Positions 7,963 to 16,507 of a stretch of DNA of 64,000 bases are shown piece by piece. The notes under the pieces were generated by a model. That model saw only the letters and a list, made by a program, of their open reading frames with translations, ran no database searches and had not been told where the DNA came from. Source of the stretch: an uncultured Bacilli bacterium (lineage in GTDB: Bacteria > Bacillota_I > Bacilli_A > RF39 > UBA660); assembly GCA_949425635.1 (NCBI GenBank), contig CASPWD010000005.1, positions 92,552-156,551 on the forward strand, written 5' to 3'. How positions within the stretch are numbered: the stretch's first letter is position 1; the number at the start of each line of letters is the position of its first letter. The translations under genes were made by a program, and so were the position numbers.

Positions 7963-8508
7963 ATTATTTAAAATATCTAATATTTCGTAATAACATGTTG
8001 TTTCACCATTGCTTCCATTCCTATTCTCTGGTTTTACAAAGTCGAATATTTCACTTAAGACAAATTCAACATTACTTGGATTTACTTTGTCTTTTATAAG
8101 TGTTAAACATGTTTCTTTATATCCTCTAATCATACAACCTGCTAGAGCCTTATAATAACTTTTTTCCGGTAAGGTGGATTGTTTGTACAATTCTAAAGCT
8201 AGTGAGTCAGTTACTTTTCGAGGATTACTTATAATTATTTTATTACTTCGAAAAACGCCATTTGGAGTAGATGGATTGTTGACATTAATTACTTCAGCAT
8301 CGTCTGGTATTTCAACATCATATAGGGTGTCTCCCCTAACTAACCAACGAAAAATCATATCATAAGTTGAGTAATTAAATCCGCCCATTAACTTTGGATT
8401 TTCTTCCTTAGGATTCCAATTACTAGAAATATTTACTTCATTTAATTTATATTCTAAATTATTATTAGCCCCTGAAGTTTTTCCAAACATTACTTTACAA
8501 TATTTCAT
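7948..8508 (-). CDS. hypothetical protein
   Basis: 186 residues, three bases after the stop of the queuosine-salvage gene, so probably co-transcribed with it. Composition is that of a normal soluble protein. Notable segments are WLVRGDTLYDVEIPDDAEVI (about 55-74) and a helical second half (YKALAGCMIRGYKETCLTLI). I do not recognise the family and see no catalytic motif, signal peptide or membrane segment. The operon position hints at a link to nucleoside or tRNA-modification metabolism, which is only an inference. Confidence 0.65.
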   Translation of the reverse strand: MKYCKVMFGKTSGANNNLEYKLNEVNISSNWNPKEENPKLMGGFNYSTYDMIFRWLVRGDTLYDVEIPDDAEVINVNNPSTPNGVFRSNKIIISNPRKVTDSLALELYKQSTLPEKSYYKALAGCMIRGYKETCLTLIKDKVNPSNVEFVLSEIFDFVKPENRNGSNGETTCYYEILDILNNIKHS

Positions 8509-8511
8509 AAA

Positions 8512-9447
8512 TTAATAATGAATTGTAAGTGTACGATGGTATGGTTTGGTCATCATACTTTTATCTTGGCCAAGTAACCAAATATAATCGTTAATATCCA
8601 TACGAGCAACTTTTCCTTCTAATTTTTTTGAAATATAATCAATCACAACAATATCATTAGCTCTTATTTCTATTTCCATAGGAGAGTCTTCATCTAATTC
8701 AATTAAGTTATCAACAAGACTTGTTAGTTCTTCATCAAATTCTAGAATACCTAGACATCTCATTACTTGAGGAATTTTGTAGTCGGCACATCCCATTAAA
8801 TGAGAATAATCTACTTCTGCATTCTCTATCAATTTTCTAACATGTAAGATATCTGATGTAATAAGTTGGGCACGTTTATAAAAATATACAGGTTCATTAT
8901 TGTATATACATTCATCTTTAAAATAACTTAAATTTTCTATAATATAGTCTAATAAAGTAATGTCATCATTCATATTTTTTATTTCATTATAGAAGTCGCT
9001 ATCTAATTTAGAAAGATATTCATTCATTTTTGTAATACAATCATATCTTTCTTTTAATAATGGAATTTCAACATTACCTTGTAACATATTTGAGAATTCT
9101 TCATAAGACATATTAAAGTTTTTGCCTGATTTAAACCAATCAATTAAAATTTTCATAATAGCAAAAGATCCATCTAATTTTGAATTATCATCTAGAGTTA
9201 TTTCCCACTTAGGACTTCCCCAAAAACAATAGTCACCTATTGTATGATAGACAAGTAAGAAATTAATGATGTCTTGGAAATTCATATCAAGTAAACCAAA
9301 TGGATTTGAGTCTAACCAATAACTAATATTATTAAAATCTCCATTGCTGATGATTTCATCTAATCTTTTATAATTTATTTTTACATGTTTAGAGTTATCA
9401 CTAACGTATTTAGTAGAATCCTCTATTCTTTTTAATATATCACTCAT
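8512..9447 (-). CDS. queuosine 5'-phosphate N-glycosylase (Qng1/DUF2419 family)
   Basis: 311 residues. The second half carries the family landmarks in order: FYKRAQLITSDI, CADYKIPQVMRCLGIL, MEIEIRANDIVVIDYI and, at the very C-terminus, PYHRTLTIHY. An aromatic segment DYCFWGSPKW lies in the first third. These match the queuosine salvage protein family of eukaryotes and scattered bacteria. That family releases queuine from queuosine 5'-monophosphate so that it can be re-inserted into tRNA by Tgt. I see no queuosine biosynthesis genes nearby. The ATG has a GGTGAAAAT ribosome site and an extended -10 (TGCTAAAAT) upstream. A cytoplasmic salvage enzyme in a likely two-gene operon with the 7948-8508 gene. 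Confidence 0.9.
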   Translation of the reverse strand: MSDILKRIEDSTKYVSDNSKHVKINYKRLDEIISNGDFNNISYWLDSNPFGLLDMNFQDIINFLLVYHTIGDYCFWGSPKWEITLDDNSKLDGSFAIMKILIDWFKSGKNFNMSYEEFSNMLQGNVEIPLLKERYDCITKMNEYLSKLDSDFYNEIKNMNDDITLLDYIIENLSYFKDECIYNNEPVYFYKRAQLITSDILHVRKLIENAEVDYSHLMGCADYKIPQVMRCLGILEFDEELTSLVDNLIELDEDSPMEIEIRANDIVVIDYISKKLEGKVARMDINDYIWLLGQDKSMMTKPYHRTLTIHY

Positions 9448-9489
9448 ATTTTCACCTTTTACCTCTCTAATAATATTTTAGCACGAATA

Positions 9490-9515
9490 GAAAAAAGCTT
9501 AAATAAATTAAGCCT
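9490..9515 (-). terminator. terminator of the 9508-9999 gene
   Basis: Minus-strand GGCTTAA-TTTA-TTAAGCT followed by TTTTTC. The stem includes the stop codon. Confidence 0.75.
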
Positions 9516-9999
9516 CTTTTTCTGATTTTTTATATTTTAAAAATTGTTCCATTCCATTACGTTTGTCAGTTTCTTGGTCATTTTTAATGGAGTCACTTAA
9601 TAGTTCGTAATAAATACGTTCTTCTAAAGAAAATAGAACTCTTTTTTCTGGTTCTTCATTTATTCCTAGATCACTCATTAAAGATATCTTATCGCTTTTA
9701 CCAAGAGTTGCTAAGAATTTAGAAGTCTCATTATTTTTGAATGATTCCAAAAATTTCTCTTTTCTTATTTCATTTAATTTCATATTAGCTTTATTTAATT
9801 TTAATGCTAAAATACCTTCATTTTTTTCTAAAGCAATTAAATACAATCCTACTCTTATTGTTTCATTTATATTACTTAGTGCTTCTATTAACATTTCAAC
9901 TGTGTAATTAGACTTTGTAAATTCTGTTATCATTTCTTCCATTAAAGGAAAAAGAGTTTTACCATATAACTTTTTTAATTCATCTTTATTCATTTTCAT
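9508..9999 (-). CDS. hypothetical helical protein
   Basis: 163 residues from ATG 9999 (a TTG at 10002 is possible but less likely). The start lies inside the end of the preceding gene (overlap 14 bases), so translation is probably coupled. The protein is charged, helical and has no Cys cluster, membrane segment or known motif. It is rich in Lys and Glu, ending in KKSEKEA. It is the last gene of a two-gene operon with the KOW/transglutaminase-like protein. No family is recognised. Confidence 0.65.
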   Translation of the reverse strand: MKMNKDELKKLYGKTLFPLMEEMITEFTKSNYTVEMLIEALSNINETIRVGLYLIALEKNEGILALKLNKANMKLNEIRKEKFLESFKNNETSKFLATLGKSDKISLMSDLGINEEPEKRVLFSLEERIYYELLSDSIKNDQETDKRNGMEQFLKYKKSEKEA

Positions 10000-10795
10000 C
10001 AATACCTATCAATAACATTTTATTTACTACATCAATATCTATATCATCATGAGATATATTTTTGGGTAAAATAGATGAACTTAGGTTATCATTAAAATCT
10101 AATATACATAGTGGTTTAAAGAATTGTTCATATGAATCTTTTCCTAAAGCTCCACAACATAGAACGAAATCATCTTGATTAGAGCCATTTTCTTCAAAAA
10201 CAGCCATTTCTAGTGTAACATCAAAGTAATAGTATTCTTCATTTATTAGTACTAAGTTACTAGTATAAAATTCACCATCTTCATTTTTCATGGCTACTGT
10301 TAAAACATTCATACCAACTTTTGAAAGAATTTCACTGAAAATATAAGAATTAACTATACTATCAAAATCACCATTAACTAAGCCATGATAAAGTTCATTA
10401 CTAGTTATACTTTTACCAACACTTAATGATTCTTCTTCAAATTCGTCGCTCATAGCTAGATACGCTTGTAGTTTGCAAGCATTTAATAGTTGGGTAGATG
10501 GTGAAGCTGATTCTTCTAATTCTAGACCATTAATAATCTCTCTTATTTTATCTTCTGTTTTAAATTTTGAAGCCATCTCATTCATATCAATTGTTAAATT
10601 AGTATTATTTTTGCGACATAAATGTAGATTTGATTCAATACATGTTTTTTCTTTACCATTAACGTTAACTAAGTATATGTTATCCCCTTTTCCTAAATAA
10701 GAAGTAACACATTTTATTATACCTTTTGAATTACTGCTGATGATAAGAACTTCATCTCCAACGTTGAACTCAGCTTTTTGAATTTTTGTAAGCAT
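9986..10795 (-). CDS. KOW-like domain fused to degenerate transglutaminase-like domain
   Basis: 269 residues from ATG 10795. An in-frame GTG at 10804 sits inside the ribosome site AGGTGGTG. The N-terminal 50 residues (FNVGDEVLIISSNSKGIIK...) look like an SH3/KOW-type beta barrel. The middle contains ILSKVGMNVLTVAM...NLVLINEEYYYFDVTLE, which has the layout of the transglutaminase-like core (second-shell helix, then the strand with W/Y-Y-FDVT). The catalytic Cys and His positions appear not to be conserved: GDFDSI stands where GxC is expected, and YTSN where H is expected. The fold assignment is therefore tentative and an inactive domain is likely. An extended -10 promoter (TGATATAAT) lies just upstream. 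Confidence 0.55.
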   Translation of the reverse strand: MLTKIQKAEFNVGDEVLIISSNSKGIIKCVTSYLGKGDNIYLVNVNGKEKTCIESNLHLCRKNNTNLTIDMNEMASKFKTEDKIREIINGLELEESASPSTQLLNACKLQAYLAMSDEFEEESLSVGKSITSNELYHGLVNGDFDSIVNSYIFSEILSKVGMNVLTVAMKNEDGEFYTSNLVLINEEYYYFDVTLEMAVFEENGSNQDDFVLCCGALGKDSYEQFFKPLCILDFNDNLSSSILPKNISHDDIDIDVVNKMLLIGIDENE

Positions 10796-10869
10796 ACTAG
10801 CCACACCACCTATTTTATAGATAAATTATATCATATATATTTTTACTATTCTATTGTTTAAGTTTTATA

Positions 10870-11166
10870 TTATTTTAACTTCGAATTACTTTCAGCTTCA
10901 CTGAACGTTGAAGTATGCTCATTACTTTTTTCTTTGGAAGTATAAGCCATTATTTCATCCAGAAACGAAAGATTAGATATATCTTCTTTAGTTATTATAA
11001 TCAATAATTCTTTTGGAGTTATTCCATATTCATTACATGTTTTAGCAATTAATGTAGGATTAGCAATAAGACTTTCACATATACTTAATGAATAGGAACT
11101 AAACGCTCTTTTTATAGCAGAGTGCTTTCTTATCTGTTTTAAACTTTCTATTATTTCTTTATCCAT
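10870..11166 (-). CDS. small hypothetical protein, possible partner of the RelE-like gene
   Basis: 98 residues, overlapping the end of the upstream gene by eight bases. Ribosome site AGGAAGGAAT. It is helical with no clear DNA-binding motif. The phrase NEYGITPKELLIIITKED could be one helix-turn-helix-like pair, but the match is weak. The C-terminus is Ser/Glu/Lys-rich and probably disordered, as is usual for small antitoxins. A role as antitoxin to the upstream RelE-fold protein is suggested only by gene order, size and overlap. Confidence 0.55.
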   Translation of the reverse strand: MDKEIIESLKQIRKHSAIKRAFSSYSLSICESLIANPTLIAKTCNEYGITPKELLIIITKEDISNLSFLDEIMAYTSKEKSNEHTSTFSEAESNSKLK

Positions 11167-11959
11167 TGTTCTTATTCCTTCCTATTGTATTTTTTTCAAC
11201 ATATTCTCTTATTTCTGATAGAACTTGTTGATTTTCTATAATAAGTTCTTCAACTCGATCTTTTTGCTTAATACGTTTTTTTGTTCTTTCAAAATCCTTA
11301 GATAATAAAGAATCCCTTGTTTCAATTTCTTTGCGGTCTTTAAGACTCCAATCGTCTTTTTTTACTCTAACCATTTCAATATAAATAATATTATTAGGTA
11401 ATTCACGATATATTATTCTCAATTGAAATCCTTTTATTTCAAGAAGTCCACGTAGTTTCTCTGAACTAGAACTTAATCTTTTGCCTTTTTCAACATTACC
11501 TAAGTTTGTTCCTTGTTCTAAGGATGATAAAAGGCCAGATATCTGTTCATAATAATGCCTGTCAACATCTCTTTCTAAATCTTTTTTAAATGAAATATTC
11601 CCAGCTGGATTTACTCCAAATATCAAATTATATGGATTGTCATTTTGAGTTTTAGCAGATTCTACATGATGCTCTTCTATAGTAAAACTTTGAAGATATA
11701 TTCTTTCGCATATTCTTATTTTGGCTTTCGTAATCTTCGCTTCTAATTCGCATTCCTTTCGATCTTTTGGATTATGGAAAAATGCAAGTGATTCTTGCCA
11801 TTCTTGTAATTCTTTATTTAATTCAGCTATTATTCCTTTCATTAAGGGTTGAAAGTTAGAATATGATGATGAAGGGAGTGCATTTTCGATATCTTCAACA
11901 TCTAAGGCTCTTATAGCATCTAAATATTTTTGTCTTAATCCTATCATATTATCTATCAT
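11159..11959 (-). CDS. RelE/ParE-fold protein with long N-terminal extension
   Basis: 266 residues. Residues 1-110 are helical and unrecognised. From about 120 the sequence follows the RelE/ParE/HigB pattern: FKKDLERDVDRHYYEQI as the first helix, then a second helix, then LRGLLEIKGFQLRIIYRE, NNIIYIEMVRVKKDDW, and a closing ETRDSLL helix. The LRIIYR strand and the VKK turn are the most typical parts. Canonical toxins are about 90-110 residues, so the N-terminal extension is unusual. The following overlapping 98-residue gene may be its antitoxin, which would give the order toxin then antitoxin as in HigBA. An extended -10 (TGTTATAAT) is just upstream. Confidence 0.55.
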   Translation of the reverse strand: MIDNMIGLRQKYLDAIRALDVEDIENALPSSSYSNFQPLMKGIIAELNKELQEWQESLAFFHNPKDRKECELEAKITKAKIRICERIYLQSFTIEEHHVESAKTQNDNPYNLIFGVNPAGNISFKKDLERDVDRHYYEQISGLLSSLEQGTNLGNVEKGKRLSSSSEKLRGLLEIKGFQLRIIYRELPNNIIYIEMVRVKKDDWSLKDRKEIETRDSLLSKDFERTKKRIKQKDRVEELIIENQQVLSEIREYVEKNTIGRNKNNG

Positions 11960-12012
11960 ATTTTCACCATAATTATTATAACATAAATGTGTATATTACT
12001 AAAAGTTTTATA

Positions 12013-12047
12013 TAAAAAAAGTATAGTTAGATATAATCTAACTATAT
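12013..12047 (-). terminator. terminator of the ABC exporter operon
   Basis: Perfect 11-bp stem (12046-12036 with 12032-12022) and a three-base loop, followed by CTTTTTTT on the minus strand. Confidence 0.9.
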
Positions 12048-12056
12048 TTTTGATTT

Positions 12057-14219
12057 TTAACTTAATTTTTCAAATTGACTATTATATAATTTGCAGTAGA
12101 ATCCACCTTGAGCCATTAGTTCTTCGTGACTACCTTGTTCAATTATATTACCTTGATCCATAACTAGAATTAAATCAGCATTTTTAATTGTTGAAAGTCT
12201 ATGAGCAATAATGAAAGAAGTTCTTCCTTCAGTTAATTTATCCATTGCTTTTTGGACTAATTCTTCTGTTCTTGTATCAACATTACTTGTAGCTTCGTCA
12301 AGAATTAAGAATGGTGCATCTTCAAGCATACCACGTGCTATAGTAAATAATTGTTTTTGACCTTGACTGACTGTATCAGTATCACCTATAACGGCATTTA
12401 AGCCTCCTGGTAAAGTCTTAACAAAGTGATCTATACCAACAGTTTTGCAAGCTTCCATAATTTCCTCATCACTTACATGTTCTTTGTTAAAACGCAAATT
12501 ATCGCCGATTGTACCTTCGAATAACCAAGTATCTTGTAATACCATACAGAATAATTCATGAATATTTTCTCTTGATAGTTCTTTGGTAGAAACTCCGTCT
12601 ATTAAAATATCTCCATCATTTATCTCATAGAATTTCATAAGTAAATTAACCATTGTTGTTTTTCCAGCACCAGTAGGTCCAACTATGGCAATCTTTTGAC
12701 CAGGTTTAACATCAACACTAAAATCTTTAATTATCATACGATTTTTATCATAACCGAATTTAACATGGTTAAATGAAATGTTTCCTTTAACTTTAGAACG
12801 ATCAAGTCTTTTAACAATATTGTTTTGGTTAGACATCTCTTCTTCATCTATGAATTCAAATACTCTTTCTGAAGCTGCTGCTGTTGATTGTAAGTTGGTC
12901 ATAGCTTGAGCGATTTGTGATAATGGATTAGTAAATAATCTTACATAAATCATAAATGCTACAATAACACCAAATGAAATATGACCATTCATTGCAAGTA
13001 AGGCTCCAACAATACATACAGCAACATATCCAAAGTTACCAATGAATCCCATTAAAGGTTGCATTGTTCCAGATAAGAAAATACTCTTTCTCTTGGCTTC
13101 ATATAGTGCATTATTTAATTTTTCAAAATCGTTTAATGAATCTTTAACACCATTATAAGCTTTTACAACATTATGACCTGAATAATTTTCTTCAATGTAC
13201 CCATTTAGCTCTCCTAATGCTCTTTGATTTTCATTAAAGTACTTTTGGGATTTACCAAGAATTCCAAACATAAACATGAATCCTATCATACTAGATAATA
13301 TTGCTGTTATAGCCATTACCCAGTTAGTATAAAACATCATTATGATTGAACCTAAAAATAATGTTGAACTGCTTACTAAAGTAGATAAACTATTATTAAG
13401 GTTTTGAGCTATTGTATCAATATCATTCGTTATTCTAGATAAAATATCACCTGTTTCATGAGTGTCAAAATATTTAAGTGGTAATGTATTTATTTTACTG
13501 CTTACATTTGTTCTTAATTTCTTAGCAAAGTTATTAGAAATGTGTGTCATAGATAAACTTTGAATATAATTAAAAAGTGCACTAACAATATATAAAACTC
13601 CCATAAAAATGGCTATATTCTTTATTTTATTTGTATTCATTTCTGGTTCGATTAAACTATATACAGATTCTGGTAATTTATCCATTACTTTTAAAGCATT
13701 TTCTGTTCCAGTTTCATCGCCCATCTCTGATAATAAGTTAATCATATCTAATTGATCTTGAACAGTTATAGTAACACCTTCTACTACAACATCTTCGAAT
13801 AATACTTTTAATATTGATTCTGGTAAAGATAAGAAAATACTACTCATATTTTCTTCAGAAGATTCTTTCATATTCGCTAAGCTATTTATAAACATAGTTT
13901 TATCTTCTTCACTTATATCGTTTGACATAAGTATTTCATTTGATTTAATTGTTATTTTTTCTTCAGTAAAGTTGGAAGATATTTCTTTACTAATAAGTTC
14001 AAATTTTTCTGTTTTAGGAACTAACCCTAAACCAATTTCGTCAGCAAAAGTAGATAATTTATTAGGAGCAACCAATGATAAAATTGCACTAATCATTGCT
14101 AGCACTAATGATAAAATCATCAATACTTTCCAAGGTCTAAGATTAGAAATTAATCTTTTCATTGAGCCAAAGAAATCTTTAGATTTTTCTTGAACTCTAC
14201 GTCCACCTGGTCTAGGCAT
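12057..14219 (-). CDS. ABC exporter half-transporter, catalytically competent NBD
   Basis: 720 residues, starting eight bases inside the end of the partner ABC gene. An N-terminal membrane domain of six helices is interrupted after the first helix by about 150 extracellular-type residues, seen in some exporters of this class. The C-terminal nucleotide-binding domain has Walker A GPTGAGKTT, signature VSQGQ (non-canonical for LSGGQ), Walker B FLILDEATSNVD with the catalytic Glu, and H-loop IIAHRLST. The partner has the reverse pattern, giving one canonical and one degenerate ATP site as in LmrCD, BmrCD and TM287/288. Such pumps export drugs or lipids. The substrate here is unknown. Confidence 0.92.
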   Translation of the reverse strand: MPRPGGRRVQEKSKDFFGSMKRLISNLRPWKVLMILSLVLAMISAILSLVAPNKLSTFADEIGLGLVPKTEKFELISKEISSNFTEEKITIKSNEILMSNDISEEDKTMFINSLANMKESSEENMSSIFLSLPESILKVLFEDVVVEGVTITVQDQLDMINLLSEMGDETGTENALKVMDKLPESVYSLIEPEMNTNKIKNIAIFMGVLYIVSALFNYIQSLSMTHISNNFAKKLRTNVSSKINTLPLKYFDTHETGDILSRITNDIDTIAQNLNNSLSTLVSSSTLFLGSIIMMFYTNWVMAITAILSSMIGFMFMFGILGKSQKYFNENQRALGELNGYIEENYSGHNVVKAYNGVKDSLNDFEKLNNALYEAKRKSIFLSGTMQPLMGFIGNFGYVAVCIVGALLAMNGHISFGVIVAFMIYVRLFTNPLSQIAQAMTNLQSTAAASERVFEFIDEEEMSNQNNIVKRLDRSKVKGNISFNHVKFGYDKNRMIIKDFSVDVKPGQKIAIVGPTGAGKTTMVNLLMKFYEINDGDILIDGVSTKELSRENIHELFCMVLQDTWLFEGTIGDNLRFNKEHVSDEEIMEACKTVGIDHFVKTLPGGLNAVIGDTDTVSQGQKQLFTIARGMLEDAPFLILDEATSNVDTRTEELVQKAMDKLTEGRTSFIIAHRLSTIKNADLILVMDQGNIIEQGSHEELMAQGGFYCKLYNSQFEKLS

Positions 14220-15972
14220 CTTTCAATTCCTCCTCACTTAATTGCGATAATGCGATTTCTTTATAAACTTCACAATTTTTTAGTAGTTCTTCATGTGTTC
14301 CCATTCCAACACATTTTCCTTTATCTAATACGATAATCTTATCTGCATTTAAAATGGTACCAATTCTTTGTGCAACAATAACACTTGTTGCATCTTTTGT
14401 ATAATTTTTTAATTCACGTCTTAATGTAGCATCTGTTTTGTAATCTAATGCTGAGAATGAATCATCAAAAATGTAGATTTCTGGATCTCTTGCAATTGCA
14501 CGGGCAATACTTAATCTTTGTTTTTGTCCACCAGATACATTAGTACCACCACGAGCAATATGTGCATCATATGCTCCATCCATTTTTTCAACAAAATCAG
14601 TTCCTTGTGCTACTTTAACTGCTTCTTTTATTTTTTCGATTGTTGGTTCTTCACGGCCATTGTCACCATAAGCAACATTTTCACTTACTGTACCAGTAAA
14701 CATAACCGCTTTTTGAGGAACATAACCAATTTTGTTATTCAAGCATTCTAATCTATATTCTTTAACGTTAACTCCATCTACTAATACTTCACCTTTAGTT
14801 GCATCATAAAATCTTGGAATCAAATTAATTAAACTCGATTTTCCACTACCTGTTGATCCAATAAATGCAATGGTTTCGCCTTTTTCTGCTTTAAACGAAA
14901 TATCTTTTAATAAATATTCATCAGCATCAGGATATTTGAATGAAACGTTTTTAAATTCTATTGTGCCAATTTCTTCAGTAACACCATCAAATGTTCCATC
15001 AATAACACTTACTTCTTCGTCTAATATTTCATTAATTCTTCGAGCAGAAATTTGTGCTCTTGGAACCATCATAAAAATCATCGCTAACATCAAGAATGAC
15101 ATGATAACTTGCATTCCATAGCTTGAAAAGACAACCATATTACTAAATAATTGTATTTTGTCAAACATTCCAGCGTTTAAAATTAATATTGTTCCAATAA
15201 TATAAATACCTAATGTTAATCCATGCATAACAAGATTCATTATAGGAGTCATTGCTGCAAAAGTACGTTGATTAAACAATTGTTGATTTGTTAAATCTCT
15301 ATTAACTTCTTCAAATCTATTTTCTTGAAATTTTTCAGCATTAAAAGCTCTAATTACTCTAATACCTGTTAAGTTCTCTCTAGTAACTCCGTTGATTCTA
15401 TCTATAAGCTTTTGTACTCTTTCAAATCTAGGTAATACAATAACTAGTATAATAACAACTGTTGTTAAAAGAATGATTACACAAGCTCCAGTTAAAAGGC
15501 TCCATTCAAAACCTTTGTTAAGTATTTTTAAAACTGCCCAAACAGCCATTATTGGAGCTTTAACCATCATTTGTAATCCCATACCAATAATCATATCTAC
15601 TTGAGTTACGTCATTTGTTGTTCTAGTAATTAAACTACTAGTTGAAAACTTTTTAATTTCTTCTGTACCAAATTCTTGGATTTTTCTAAATATTTTCATT
15701 CTTATAGTAGTTGCAAAGCTTGAAGCAATATTAGCTGCTAAATAACAAACTATTATTGCAGATATTAAACTACCAAGAGCACAACCTAACATCAAAGCTC
15801 CCTGAGTAATTATATCTTTCATCAAACTTCCTTCAGTTTGAACAAGTCTTGTTATTTCACTCATATAATCAGGCATTGTTAACTCTAACCATACTTGAAC
15901 TATAATTAATAAAAGAGCAAAAATAATACCTACTATTTCTTTTTTTCTTAAATTTTTAAATAATTTTCCCAT
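14212..15972 (-). CDS. ABC exporter half-transporter, degenerate NBD
   Basis: 586 residues. Six membrane helices precede an NBD with Walker A GSTGSGKSS, Q-loop, canonical signature VSGGQKQR, Walker B IYIFDDSFSALD (catalytic Glu replaced by Asp) and a switch loop VIVAQRIGTI in which His is replaced by Gln. Walker B and the switch of this subunit pair with the non-canonical VSQGQ of the partner, forming the degenerate site. The gene follows the MarR stop by two bases with AAAGGAT as ribosome site. It is part of the marR-ABC-ABC operon. Confidence 0.92.
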   Translation of the reverse strand: MGKLFKNLRKKEIVGIIFALLLIIVQVWLELTMPDYMSEITRLVQTEGSLMKDIITQGALMLGCALGSLISAIIVCYLAANIASSFATTIRMKIFRKIQEFGTEEIKKFSTSSLITRTTNDVTQVDMIIGMGLQMMVKAPIMAVWAVLKILNKGFEWSLLTGACVIILLTTVVIILVIVLPRFERVQKLIDRINGVTRENLTGIRVIRAFNAEKFQENRFEEVNRDLTNQQLFNQRTFAAMTPIMNLVMHGLTLGIYIIGTILILNAGMFDKIQLFSNMVVFSSYGMQVIMSFLMLAMIFMMVPRAQISARRINEILDEEVSVIDGTFDGVTEEIGTIEFKNVSFKYPDADEYLLKDISFKAEKGETIAFIGSTGSGKSSLINLIPRFYDATKGEVLVDGVNVKEYRLECLNNKIGYVPQKAVMFTGTVSENVAYGDNGREEPTIEKIKEAVKVAQGTDFVEKMDGAYDAHIARGGTNVSGGQKQRLSIARAIARDPEIYIFDDSFSALDYKTDATLRRELKNYTKDATSVIVAQRIGTILNADKIIVLDKGKCVGMGTHEELLKNCEVYKEIALSQLSEEELKDA

Positions 15973-15974
15973 TT

Positions 15975-16406
15975 TTATATCCTTTCTATATTTTTCTTTA
16001 TTTTATTTAAAATGCGATTGAATTCTGCAAATTCTTCGTCTGATATTTCTGATGATAAAATTTCATCGATTTTATCTTTATCTTCTCGTAAAATTTCAGC
16101 TGTTTTCTTAGATTTATCTGTTAACTTAATAATCTTCATTCTTGAATCTTCTGATGAGTCAACTCTAACTATCAGACCATTCTTTTCCATTGTATTCAAA
16201 ACAGCGGACATTGTTGACTTATTACATGATATAAACCTCTCAATATCTCTTTGACATATCTGCATATCATTATCGTATAAGAACATAATTATTCTACTAT
16301 GTACTGGTGTTACCTCTAAACCAAGCTCCTTATATCTTGCAGATATTTTCTTAAATATACCAATATTTACTTCATTAAGCTCTAACATAATTGAAGAATT
16401 TTGCAC
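15975..16406 (-). CDS. MarR-family repressor of the exporter operon
   Basis: 143 residues from GTG 16406. An in-frame GTG at 16415 lies within the ribosome site GAGGTG and is rejected. The winged-helix core is clear: CQRDIERFISCNKSTMSAVL is the HTH, followed by NTMEKNGLIVRVDSSEDSRMK as the wing. It is the first gene of the operon, and a perfect palindrome overlaps its own promoter region. Autorepression and induction by an exporter substrate are therefore the likely mode of control. Confidence 0.92.
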   Translation of the reverse strand: MQNSSIMLELNEVNIGIFKKISARYKELGLEVTPVHSRIIMFLYDNDMQICQRDIERFISCNKSTMSAVLNTMEKNGLIVRVDSSEDSRMKIIKLTDKSKKTAEILREDKDKIDEILSSEISDEEFAEFNRILNKIKKNIERI

Positions 16407-16420
16407 TCCACTCACCTCAT

Positions 16421-16471
16421 TAGTTCGTTACCGAACTATATCATTATACCCCCTATCTAAAACATATTCAA
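16421..16471 (-). promoter_or_regulatory. promoter and MarR operator of the exporter operon
   Basis: Minus strand: TTGAAT (16471-16466), a 17-bp spacer, TATAAT (16448-16443). Four bases further on comes the perfect palindrome TAGTTCG-GTAA-CGAACTA (16438-16421), which covers the transcription start. Binding of MarR there would block RNA polymerase. Confidence 0.85.
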
Positions 16472-16507
16472 GAAAAAAGAGATTATCTTAAATATTTTTA
16501 ATAATCT

